64,000 bases of DNA, from contig JAAVFL010000009.1 in the NCBI GenBank assembly GCA_014800795.1, positions 84,277-148,276 on the forward strand. Reading direction: 5' to 3'. Positions 34,664-42,821 of this stretch are shown here, one piece after another. Within the stretch, counting starts at the first letter, position 1; each line of letters starts with the position of its first letter. Position numbers and translations under genes: made by a program. This DNA is from Bacteroidales bacterium (GTDB lineage Bacteria; Bacteroidota; Bacteroidia; Bacteroidales; Muribaculaceae). The notes under the pieces are model-generated. The model had not been told where the DNA came from, ran no database searches, and saw only the letters and a program-made list of their open reading frames with translations.

Positions 34664-35977
34664 TTAATTGCAAAGGGCTTCCCCTAACGTAGGATGCGAG
34701 TGAATGGTGCGGGATATGGCCGATGCGGGAAGGCGTTGCGACATTGCAAGGGCGGCTTCCGCTATGAGGTCGGCGGCATGCGGACCCACAATCTGGCAGC
34801 CGAGCAGTAGTCCGGTTGTCTGGTCGGATATCAGTTTCACCACACCCTCAGGCTCACCCATAGCAAGCGCTTTTCCGTTGGAGCGGAAAGTGCGTTTCCT
34901 TACCTCATAAGACAATCCGGATGCTTTACACTGTTCTTCGGTAATGCCAGCCATAGCACACTCAGGAACCGTAAACACCGCAGAGGGAACGACGGAAAGG
35001 TCTACTTCCTCCCCCATCACCACCTTTGCCTGTGCGGAGGCAGCGTGGGCAAGCAGACAAAGTCCGTTACAGTCGCCTATCGCATATACGCCCGGAACAG
35101 AAGTCTCAAAGCGGGCATCCACTTCCACACCGCGACGCCCTACCGCTATCCCGGCTTCTTCAAGACCGGCGGGAACCACAGGCCTACGCCCCACAGCCAT
35201 CAGCACATATTCCGCCTCGACTGCGGCCGATTTACCCTTCTTAGTAAATTCCACCCTCTTCATGATACCCTCGCCCGAACTTACAGCACACACTTCAGCC
35301 TCGGTATGAATCTCCACACCACGCCGTTTGAGGGCCGTGCGCAGCTGCTTCGCCACATCCCGGTCGAACATCGGAAGTATCTCCTTGCAGTATTCAATCA
35401 CCGTGACCTCAACCCCGAAAGCGGCAAAAATAGAGGCAAATTCCATACCTATCACCCCGCCACCGATTATGGCGAGCGAACGTGGCAATACGGGAATATC
35501 AAGCAATGCAGTGGAGGTTACCGTAAGTTCAGCTCCATCGATAGGGAGCATAGCCGACCGGGAACCTGTTGCGATTATAATCTTCGGTGCGGTGTAAAGT
35601 GCGTCAGCTGCCTCTACCGTATGCGGTCCGGCGAAGCGCGCCTCGGCATTAAGGATCTCAACACCGGCACACACGTCTTCAACCGCTCCACGCAATTGAG
35701 CCACAACAGCATCCTTGCGCGCCACGACACGCGGCATATCCACATTTACCCTTCCTGCGGGGATATCTACCCCAAAGGCGGCAGCGGAAGCTACATCGCC
35801 GGCAACCTGCGCCGAACGGCAGAAGCATTTTGTTGGGATACATCCGCGGTTCAGACATGTTCCCCCGAGGTATTCTTTTTCAATCAGCAGTGTGTGCATG
35901 CCACGGGCAACTCCGAGAGCAGCAGCCTCATAACCGCCAGGCCCTCCACCGATTACTATCAGATCGTAAGTTTTCAT
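34664..35977 (-). CDS. lpdA: Dihydrolipoyl dehydrogenase (glycine cleavage L-protein)
   Basis: This FAD enzyme reoxidises the dihydrolipoyl arm of the H-protein and passes electrons to NAD+. The 437-residue protein has the FAD motif IGGGPGGYEAA, the redox disulfide in GGTCLNRGCIPTKC (Cys41/Cys46), the NAD motif IIGGGVIGMEFASIFAAFG, YAIGDCNG, and the C-terminal His-Glu pair in SHPTLGEAL. It is the last gene of the glycine cleavage operon and is separated from gcvPB by an 87-nt gap containing a dispersed inverted repeat. Confidence 0.95.
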   Translation of the reverse strand: MKTYDLIVIGGGPGGYEAAALGVARGMHTLLIEKEYLGGTCLNRGCIPTKCFCRSAQVAGDVASAAAFGVDIPAGRVNVDMPRVVARKDAVVAQLRGAVEDVCAGVEILNAEARFAGPHTVEAADALYTAPKIIIATGSRSAMLPIDGAELTVTSTALLDIPVLPRSLAIIGGGVIGMEFASIFAAFGVEVTVIEYCKEILPMFDRDVAKQLRTALKRRGVEIHTEAEVCAVSSGEGIMKRVEFTKKGKSAAVEAEYVLMAVGRRPVVPAGLEEAGIAVGRRGVEVDARFETSVPGVYAIGDCNGLCLLAHAASAQAKVVMGEEVDLSVVPSAVFTVPECAMAGITEEQCKASGLSYEVRKRTFRSNGKALAMGEPEGVVKLISDQTTGLLLGCQIVGPHAADLIAEAALAMSQRLPASAISRTIHSHPTLGEALCN

Positions 35978-35992
35978 AAGAAAGGAAATAAA

Positions 35993-36060
35993 GAAGTGGA
36001 GAAAGAGAGAAGTTGAGATGAATCAGGCGATGGTATTATTGCTTGACTTCTCAACTTCTT
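35993..36060. repeat. Dispersed inverted repeat (AAGAAGTnGAGAAGT family) between gcvPB and lpdA
   Basis: The left arm has AAGAAGTGGAGAAAGAGAGAAGTTGAG. The right arm is the complement of AAGAAGTTGAGAAGTCAAGC, nearly the same 20-mer as the arm at 3601-3620. Ten bases pair perfectly (36008-36017/36050-36059). It may attenuate or process the operon mRNA between gcvPB and lpdA. Confidence 0.6.
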
Positions 36061-36064
36061 TTTA

Positions 36065-37543
36065 TTACTCAAAAGTTACCACCGGATTGAGTGCGGCGGC
36101 CGTATCGTCGGGATGTGTGACAGGGGTATTGTGGGGAGCGTTGATAACCGTTTCCGGTGTCTCGCGCGCCTCACGCGCAATATCGTGCATCACAGCGATG
36201 AAATCGTCGAGGGTCTCCTTGCTTTCGGTTTCGGTCGGCTCTATCATCAGCGATTCATGGAAGAGCAACGGGAAATATATCGTAGGCGCATGGTAACCAT
36301 GGTCGAGCAGCCGCTTGGCGACATTGAGGGTGGTAACCCCGGTGCTCTTGTCGCGGAGACCGTCGAACACGAACTCATGTTTGCATACACCCTCGATCGG
36401 GAGCAGATAATCGTCCTTAAGCGCCTCCTTCACATAATTTGCGTTGAGTGTGGCAAGCGGACCGGCTTCCATCAGCCCCTCGCTGCCGAGGGAAAGTATA
36501 TAGGCCAGCGCGCGTGCCTGTACGGCAAAGTTACCCAAAGTTCCGGACACGCTTCCGAGTGCATCGTCGGAGAACTGCAACGCCAGCGAACCATCTTCCC
36601 GTTCCACAACCCGGGGAGAGGGAAGGAACTGCTCCAGCCCGGCGCGCACCCCTACCGGGCCTGCACCGGGGCCACCTCCGCCGTGAGGGGTGGAGAATGT
36701 CTTGTGAAGGTTGATGTGCATTACGTCGAAACCCATATCGCCGGGGCGGGCAGCCCCGAGCATCGGATTGAGATTGGCACCGTCGTAATACATCAGTCCT
36801 CCCGCTTCATGCACCATTTTCGCAATCTCCGGTATGTTGCGCTCGAATATACCAAGCGTGTTTGGATTGGTCATCATCATTCCCGCCACCGTATCGTCGA
36901 GAAGCGGACGGAGCGCCTCCACATCCACAGTGCCGTCGGGGAGGCTCTTTACCTCCACCACTTCCAGTCCGGCGACAGCGGCTGAAGCCGGGTTGGTGCC
37001 GTGGGCCGAATCCGGCACAATAACTTTGCGGCGCCCAGTATCGCCACGCGAATCGTGGTAGGCGCGTATCACCATCAGTCCGGTAAGCTCGCCGTGGGCA
37101 CCCGCAAACGGATTGAGAGTGAATTCCGCCATTCCTCCGATCTCCGACAGTGCAAGCTCCAGTTCCCGGTACAGGCGGAGCCGTCCCTGCGACGCATAGT
37201 CGGGGGTTGCGGGATGCGCGCCTGCGAAACCGTGGTGGGCAGCCATCTCCTCGTTGATTTTGGGGTTGTATTTCATCGTGCACGATCCCAGGGGATAGAA
37301 GCCTGTATCGACACCGAAATTGTTGGTCGACATATTGTTGTAGTGGCGCACAACCGTAAGTTCGTCGCACTCGGGCAGTTCCGGAGCCGCTCCGCGGAGC
37401 AGCCTCTGCGGAATCGCCGCAGCCTTTTCACCCTTACCCTCCGTCAGGTCGTTTTCACTGATGTGGCTTGCCGGAAGACGGTAGCCCCTGCGACCGGTAC
37501 GCGAAAGTTCAAACACCAGTTTGCCGTAAATCTCTCTGTTCAT
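36065..37543 (-). CDS. gcvPB: Glycine dehydrogenase (decarboxylating) subunit 2
   Basis: It is the PLP-binding half of the P-protein, which decarboxylates glycine and loads the aminomethyl group on lipoyl-H-protein. The PLP lysine is Lys281 in INLHKTFSTPHGGGGPG. Other landmarks are NFGVDTGFYPLGSCTMKYNP, DSAHGTNPASA and MTNPNTLGIFE. The 492-residue length fits the two-subunit form of P-protein. It starts 21 nt after gcvPA, indicating coupled expression. Confidence 0.96.
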   Translation of the reverse strand: MNREIYGKLVFELSRTGRRGYRLPASHISENDLTEGKGEKAAAIPQRLLRGAAPELPECDELTVVRHYNNMSTNNFGVDTGFYPLGSCTMKYNPKINEEMAAHHGFAGAHPATPDYASQGRLRLYRELELALSEIGGMAEFTLNPFAGAHGELTGLMVIRAYHDSRGDTGRRKVIVPDSAHGTNPASAAVAGLEVVEVKSLPDGTVDVEALRPLLDDTVAGMMMTNPNTLGIFERNIPEIAKMVHEAGGLMYYDGANLNPMLGAARPGDMGFDVMHINLHKTFSTPHGGGGPGAGPVGVRAGLEQFLPSPRVVEREDGSLALQFSDDALGSVSGTLGNFAVQARALAYILSLGSEGLMEAGPLATLNANYVKEALKDDYLLPIEGVCKHEFVFDGLRDKSTGVTTLNVAKRLLDHGYHAPTIYFPLLFHESLMIEPTETESKETLDDFIAVMHDIAREARETPETVINAPHNTPVTHPDDTAAALNPVVTFE

Positions 37544-37564
37544 AACGTTCCAACTACTTATGGG

Positions 37565-38899
37565 TTATAGGTTACGGTATATATTCACCAGCCGATCCAC
37601 ATCCTCTTTTGTCTGCATCTCGGTACAAGCCATCAGCAACCTGTTGTCACCGCTCTTTATGCCGGCCAGAATGCCCTGACCCAGCGCATCGGCAATGAAC
37701 CGGTCGAGATCGACCTCTGCGTCGAACTCAAGCAAAAATTCGTTGAGGAACGGTTTGTCGGGGAATGCGAGGCGACAACGCCCTGCGGCTGTCATCTCCT
37801 GCAGGAGATATAGGGCAGTCTGATGTCCGCGCCAGGCCACCTCACGCAGTCCGGCCGCACCGAGCAGGCTCATATACACCGACACATAGAGCGTCATAAG
37901 CCCCTGATTGGAGCAAATATTGGAGGTAGCCTTGTCGCGCCTGATATGCTGCTCGCGTGCCTGAAGCGTAAGCACGAATGCGCGGCGCCCTTCCGAATCG
38001 GTGGTAGCTCCCACGATTCGGCCAGGCATCTTACGCATCAGAGCTTTGGTAGCACAGAGATATCCGAGATATGGACCTCCGTAGCTCAGAGGTATGCCGA
38101 GGCTCTGGGCATCGCCGCAGGCTATGTCGGCACCCCATTCGCCGGGAGTGCGCAGCGTAGCCAGATCTGCTGCCACACAGTTGAGAATCAGCAGTGCCTT
38201 ACGGGCATGAACCATATCGGCCACTCCTGTAAAATCCTCTATGATACCGTAGCGGTTGGGCTGCGGAAGAATCACTCCGGCAACATCCCCGTAAGCTTCA
38301 AGAAGTTCCGCCATATGCGACAGATCGGTCACCCCCGCGTTCTCGCGGATGATTTCGAGTTGCACATCGTGGTAACGGGCATATGTACGCACAACGCGCA
38401 TCACCCCCTCGCCAAGAGTTGCGGAAACCAACACACGCCTACGTTTGCGCACGGCTGCGACAGCCATCATCATAGCCTCGGCAGTAGCGGTAGTGCCGTC
38501 ATACATCGAGGCATTCGAGATTTCCAGCCCCGTCAGGCGGCTCATCATGGTTTGATACTCAAAGATATACTGGAGCGTACCCTGCGAAATTTCGGGCTGA
38601 TAGGGAGTGTAGGCGGTAAGAAACTCCGAACGCCCCACTATCGACGCCACCGCCGCAGGAGCGTAATGGTCGTAATATCCCCCGCCGGCAAAACAGGCGC
38701 GTACGGGAATATTGAGGTCGGCAAGACGATCGAACTCGGCACGCACCTCCGTGTCGCTCAGCTGCTGCGGCAGGCGGTACGGCTCCTTGAGCATCAGCTC
38801 CGGAGGCACATCGCTGTAAAGGTCGCGAAGCTCCGCGAGCCCGCAAGCAGCAAGCATAGCCTCAATCTCCCGGGGAGTATGTGGAAAATATCTGTGCAT
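37565..38899 (-). CDS. gcvPA: Glycine dehydrogenase (decarboxylating) subunit 1
   Basis: It is the structural, catalytically silent half of the split P-protein that pairs with GcvPB. The 444-residue protein shows RYFPHTPREIEAMLAACG, ACFAGGGYYDHYAPAAV, TPYQPEISQGTLQYIFEYQTM (family signature) and SNICSNQGLM. It lies 25 nt downstream of gcvH. Confidence 0.96.
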   Translation of the reverse strand: MHRYFPHTPREIEAMLAACGLAELRDLYSDVPPELMLKEPYRLPQQLSDTEVRAEFDRLADLNIPVRACFAGGGYYDHYAPAAVASIVGRSEFLTAYTPYQPEISQGTLQYIFEYQTMMSRLTGLEISNASMYDGTTATAEAMMMAVAAVRKRRRVLVSATLGEGVMRVVRTYARYHDVQLEIIRENAGVTDLSHMAELLEAYGDVAGVILPQPNRYGIIEDFTGVADMVHARKALLILNCVAADLATLRTPGEWGADIACGDAQSLGIPLSYGGPYLGYLCATKALMRKMPGRIVGATTDSEGRRAFVLTLQAREQHIRRDKATSNICSNQGLMTLYVSVYMSLLGAAGLREVAWRGHQTALYLLQEMTAAGRCRLAFPDKPFLNEFLLEFDAEVDLDRFIADALGQGILAGIKSGDNRLLMACTEMQTKEDVDRLVNIYRNL

Positions 38900-38924
38900 T
38901 GAAAGAATTACTGTTTACTGATTA

Positions 38925-39284
38925 TTAACTGACAAAGGCATTGTAGGCGGCTTCGTCCATCAGGCCGTCGAGTTGGGCCGGATCAGCGATGCGGACCTTT
39001 ACAATCCAGTTGGCCATCGGATCGCGGTTCACCGCACGGGGATCGCTTTCGAGTGTCCCGTTGATCTCCACTACCTCACCGCTCACGGGAGCGATAAGGT
39101 CGGAAGCCGCTTTCACACTCTCGATAGCACCGAAATCCTCGCCGGCTTCCAGTTCATCGCCAACTTCGGGCATATCTACATAAACTACATTACCGAGCTG
39201 CTTCTGAGCATAGTCAGAGATGCCGATAAAACCGTATTCGCCTTCTACGCGGATATATTCATGAGTTTCCGAGTACTTGATCAT
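38925..39284 (-). CDS. gcvH: Glycine cleavage H-protein
   Basis: This small lipoyl carrier shuttles the aminomethyl intermediate among the P, T and L proteins. The lipoylation lysine is Lys58 in GAIESVKAASDL. The hallmark GFIGISDYAQKQLGNVVYVDMPEVG precedes it, and the 119-residue length is close to the usual 125-130. The adjacent lplA gene probably supplies its lipoyl group. An 86-nt gap without visible signals separates it from gcvT. Confidence 0.96.
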   Translation of the reverse strand: MIKYSETHEYIRVEGEYGFIGISDYAQKQLGNVVYVDMPEVGDELEAGEDFGAIESVKAASDLIAPVSGEVVEINGTLESDPRAVNRDPMANWIVKVRIADPAQLDGLMDEAAYNAFVS

Positions 39285-39370
39285 TGTTGAAAATTTTAAG
39301 TATGGTTAATCTGATTATGGGAAAACAACGGAGAGCGGGAGGGAGAGGGATAGAGAAGATTGCGCGGAGG

Positions 39371-40561
39371 TCACTGTTTGTATGACTTCCTATAGAATTT
39401 CTTTTTCACTACTGTGCATGGGAAAGTTTTCCGGCGTATGCGCACCTGCAGAGGGGTTCCGAGCGCCGAATACCGGGCATCGACAAGCGCCATGGCCACA
39501 CTCTTATCCACCGATATGGCACGGTAGCCTGTGGTGACATGGCCTATCACGCTCCCTTCCTGATCAAGCACCTCATAACCGTGGCGGGGGATCGCCTTAT
39601 CCGTGAGTTCAAGCCCGACAATCTTCCGGTGAGGCCCCTCCGCCTTCTGGGCGGCGACGACATCGCGCCCTGCAAAGAACGGTTTACCGAACTTCACGAA
39701 CATCGACAGCCCCGCTTCCACCGGCGTGATCTCATCGGTAAGCTCATCGCCATAGAGCGGCAGCCCCACCTCGAAACGAAGAGTATCGCGGCAGCCCAGA
39801 CCGCATGGAGCGCAACGCCCCGAAGCCATCAGCGCATCCCATATCTCCACTATCACCTCGTCAGTGGCATAGATCTCGAAACCGTCCTCACCCGTATAAC
39901 CCGTGCGGCTCACAAGCACCGGCGCCCCGCGGAATACGGTTTCCTTGAACGTATAGAAAGCGAGGTCGGAACATGCTATTCCAAGCACCTCTTCCATCAC
40001 CTTTTCGGCCTCAGGCCCCTGCACGGCAAGCTCTGAAGTCACCTCGCTGATGAACTCGACATCTACCTTGAAGAACCCCTCACCGTCGGGACGCAGTGAA
40101 TTCATCCGCTCCTCGATCCACCGCTCATCCTTGTCGATATTCGAGGCGTTCACCACCAGAAGATAGCGGTTGGCGTTAAAACGGTACACCAGCAGGTCGT
40201 CGACCGTGCCCCCCTCTTCGTTGAGCATCATGCCGTAGAGACACTGACCGTCGGCCGCCTCTTCCACGTCGTTGGTGAAGATATAGTTTACAAAATCGGT
40301 GGCATCCTCACCGGTGACAATGATCTCGCCCATATGCGACACATCGAACACACCGCAGCGCTCGCGCACCGCCTTATGTTCATCCTCTATCGAGGAATAC
40401 TGAATCGGCATGTCGAACCCGGCGAAAGGGCTCATGATAGCTCCGAGCGCCACATGGCGGTCATGGAGACAGGTCTTCTGTATTTCTTCCACTGTTATTA
40501 TGGTATTAAATTCGTTTTCATTTCCGTTCGTGCCCCGATCACTTATTGCCGATCGCCTCAA
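39371..40561 (-). CDS. gcvT: Aminomethyltransferase (glycine cleavage T-protein)
   Basis: It transfers the methylene group from H-protein to tetrahydrofolate and releases ammonia. The GcvT pattern is clear: PFAGFDMPIQYSSIEDEH, GVFDVSHMGEIIVTG, the LVVNASNIDKDERWI folate region, RTGYTGEDGFEIY, CGLGCRDTLRFEVGLPLYG and GHVTTGYRA. The ORF-track ATG at 40561 overlaps lplA by 23 nt and gives about 25 extra N-terminal residues. A GTG at 40492 would match the usual family start better; either is possible. Confidence 0.94.
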   Translation of the reverse strand: MRRSAISDRGTNGNENEFNTIITVEEIQKTCLHDRHVALGAIMSPFAGFDMPIQYSSIEDEHKAVRERCGVFDVSHMGEIIVTGEDATDFVNYIFTNDVEEAADGQCLYGMMLNEEGGTVDDLLVYRFNANRYLLVVNASNIDKDERWIEERMNSLRPDGEGFFKVDVEFISEVTSELAVQGPEAEKVMEEVLGIACSDLAFYTFKETVFRGAPVLVSRTGYTGEDGFEIYATDEVIVEIWDALMASGRCAPCGLGCRDTLRFEVGLPLYGDELTDEITPVEAGLSMFVKFGKPFFAGRDVVAAQKAEGPHRKIVGLELTDKAIPRHGYEVLDQEGSVIGHVTTGYRAISVDKSVAMALVDARYSALGTPLQVRIRRKTFPCTVVKKKFYRKSYKQ

Positions 40562-41579
40562 GTATCATGTCGGCAAGCTGTCCGGCCTGAAGGTTGGGTA
40601 TCAGATTCCCGATATTTATGTCCTCCAGACGGCTCATAAGCGCGTCGCGGCTGAGTTCACAGCCCGCCAACGGTGTAAGCAGATGGCGGTCGATATCACC
40701 CAGCAGGAAAAAATCGCCCGAAATATCTATGGTATCTATACATTGAGGAACATCGGAAGTAGCCACCAGATCGACTGCAAACTCCCCGGCACCCTCAATC
40801 CTGCGGCGCGGCACCCTCCCCACACCGTGGCGCCGTCCGCCGGCTATCCATTCCTCCTCGTAATAGAGGGCGGCGATCGCCTCGATAGCTTCCACATCGG
40901 CCATATTCAGTTCCAGAACACTGTCGCACAGCCTGCTGCGTGCGAATTCCTTAAATTCATCTATCCCTATGGCCGAATGTTCGCGTATGGTCGTCACCCG
41001 CGAACGCACCGACTCCACCCCCTTCGCCTTCATCTTCACCTCCGACGGAGTAATGGCGGCAGTCATTGCCGGCAGATCCACGTCGTAAAGCATCGTTCCA
41101 TGAACTATGGCACGGCTCTCGGGCGCATGGGTGAACCGGTCGGTAAGATTTATGTGGTAGAACGCATAACCGCTCACCTTACGGTCGCCTATCATTATGT
41201 CGTTGCGTCCGGTGGTGTGTGCCTCCGCAATACCCATTTCGCGGAGCATTCCGGCCACCGTTTCAGTAAAGGCGTTGAAAGTTACAGCCACCGACGAGCA
41301 GGTGGTTATATGGCTGAACATAATGTTGTTGCGATCGGCATACACACATCCTCCCCCACTTTTGCGGCGGTAAACCTCCACCCCCCTGTCGCGGCAATAG
41401 TCGGTGTTGACCTCCGCCTCCATCTGCTGGTTACGCCCGAAAATCACCGTAGGCTCCACCTGCCACATGAAGAAGTATTCACCCTCAAAGTTACGGGCCA
41501 GATACTCCTCCATCGCCAGATAGAACGGCAACCTGCGCAGCCTGCCGTCGGCGCATTCGGGTAACAGGGCATATATCAT
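40539..41579 (-). CDS. lplA: Lipoate-protein ligase
   Basis: It adenylates lipoate and attaches it to lipoyl-domain lysines such as that of GcvH. The 346-residue protein has the LplA/BPL-family motif YRRKSGGGCVYAD, the catalytic lysine region GDRKVSGYAFYH, and HGTMLYDVDL. A C-terminal accessory domain follows (IDEFKEFARSRL onward). It is the first gene of the gcv operon, directly after a consensus promoter, so lipoylation capacity is co-regulated with the glycine cleavage proteins. Confidence 0.93.
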   Translation of the reverse strand: MIYALLPECADGRLRRLPFYLAMEEYLARNFEGEYFFMWQVEPTVIFGRNQQMEAEVNTDYCRDRGVEVYRRKSGGGCVYADRNNIMFSHITTCSSVAVTFNAFTETVAGMLREMGIAEAHTTGRNDIMIGDRKVSGYAFYHINLTDRFTHAPESRAIVHGTMLYDVDLPAMTAAITPSEVKMKAKGVESVRSRVTTIREHSAIGIDEFKEFARSRLCDSVLELNMADVEAIEAIAALYYEEEWIAGGRRHGVGRVPRRRIEGAGEFAVDLVATSDVPQCIDTIDISGDFFLLGDIDRHLLTPLAGCELSRDALMSRLEDINIGNLIPNLQAGQLADMILEAIGNK

Positions 41580-41587
41580 GGTCTTTT

Positions 41588-41638
41588 AGATTTAAATCTG
41601 TCTCCCCAAAGTTAGAAACTCTCTGCCAACTTCCCAAA
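41588..41638 (-). promoter_or_regulatory. gcv operon promoter plus leader palindrome
   Basis: On the minus strand TTTG (41635-41638) and TAACTTTG (41607-41614) are separated by 20 nt. A perfect 12-nt palindrome AGATTTAAATCT (41588-41599) lies just downstream, between the probable start of transcription and the ATG at 41579. It could be an operator for glycine- or lipoate-dependent control. Confidence 0.65.
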
Positions 41639-41664
41639 TATTTTCGTCGAAAGATTTGCAGCCG

Positions 41665-41695
41665 TTGGGTATCTGCGCCGAAATATGTACCTTTG
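41665..41695 (+). promoter_or_regulatory. ruvB promoter giving a near-leaderless mRNA
   Basis: TTGG (41665-41668) and TACCTTTG (41688-41695) are separated by 19 nt. Transcription would start close to 41701, and the ATG is at 41703. The promoter is back-to-back with that of lplA. Confidence 0.7.
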
Positions 41696-41702
41696 CACGT
41701 AA

Positions 41703-42728
41703 ATGACTCAGGACGATTTCGACATACACAACAGCGCTGCCGAACGCGACGGCGACTACGAGCGCGCACTGCGCCCGGGGCGCTTCGAAGCGTTCGCCGG
41801 TCAGGATAAGATCGTGGAGAACCTGCGCGTGTTCGTGCAGGCAGCCCGCATGCGCGGCGAGCCGCTCGACCATCTGCTGCTCCACGGCCCTCCGGGACTG
41901 GGGAAAACCACCCTGTCAGCCATCATTGCCAACGAGTTAGGCGTAGGCTTCAAAGTAACATCCGGTCCGGTGCTCGATAAGCCGGGCGACCTCGCCGGCA
42001 TACTCACCTCGCTCGACGAGAACGATGTCCTGTTCATAGACGAGATCCACCGTCTGAGCCACACCGTGGAGGAGTATCTCTATTCCGCCATGGAAGATTA
42101 CCGCATCGACATCATGATCGACAAAGGGCCGGGAGCGCGCTCCGTGCAGCTCACCCTCTCACCCTTCACACTTGTAGGAGCCACTACCCGCAGCGGCCTG
42201 CTCACTCCGCCGTTGCGCGCACGCTTCGGCATAGACTGCCATCTGGAATATTACGATCACGAGGTGCTCGAGCGCATCATACTGCGGTCGGCGCGCCTGC
42301 TCGGAGTGGAATGTACTGGCACGGCGGCTCACGAAATAGCCCTCCGCTCGCGCGGAACCCCCCGAATCGCCAATGCCCTGCTGCGCCGCGTACGCGATTT
42401 CGCCCAGGTGAAGGGTACGGGCAACATCGACGTGGAGATTGCCCGCTACAGCCTCGAGGCGCTCAACATCGACCGCTACGGCCTTAACGATATCGACAAC
42501 AAGCTGCTCCGCACGGTTATCACCAAGTTCAACGGCGGTCCCGTAGGGCTCTCAACTATATCTACAGCCATGGGCGAGGATTCCGGGACGATCGAGGATG
42601 TATACGAGCCGTTCCTCATCAAGGAGGGATTCCTCAAGCGCACCCCCCGCGGCCGCGAAGTCACGGATCTGGCCTGGCGCCATCTCGGCTTCGAAACTCC
42701 CGGCATAGGACTGTTCAACAATCAGTAA
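41703..42728 (+). CDS. ruvB: Holliday junction branch-migration ATPase RuvB
   Basis: RuvB hexamers drive branch migration with RuvA. The 341-residue protein has [21 protein letters not shown], Walker A GPPGLGKT (62-69), Walker B FIDEIHRL, sensor [19 protein letters not shown], and the C-terminal winged helix ([25 protein letters not shown]). Length is normal. It is 93 nt upstream of a flippase gene. Confidence 0.98.
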   Translation: MTQDDFDIHNSAAERDGDYERALRPGRFEAFAGQDKIVENLRVFVQAARMRGEPLDHLLLHGPPGLGKTTLSAIIANELGVGFKVTSGPVLDKPGDLAGILTSLDENDVLFIDEIHRLSHTVEEYLYSAMEDYRIDIMIDKGPGARSVQLTLSPFTLVGATTRSGLLTPPLRARFGIDCHLEYYDHEVLERIILRSARLLGVECTGTAAHEIALRSRGTPRIANALLRRVRDFAQVKGTGNIDVEIARYSLEALNIDRYGLNDIDNKLLRTVITKFNGGPVGLSTISTAMGEDSGTIEDVYEPFLIKEGFLKRTPRGREVTDLAWRHLGFETPGIGLFNNQ

Positions 42729-42821
42729 TCGGCAATCGGCCGGCGAACAGGTCACACTCACACCCGGAGACAAACATTTTATCAAAAAGAGAATTACTAA
42801 TTAATAATTGCCAATTACTAA

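Noticed and set aside
37823-38902. 359-aa plus-strand ORF
   Set aside because: It is antisense to gcvPA and has no domain pattern.
40410-41564. 384-aa plus-strand ORF
   Set aside because: It is antisense to lplA and gcvT and carries no family motif.
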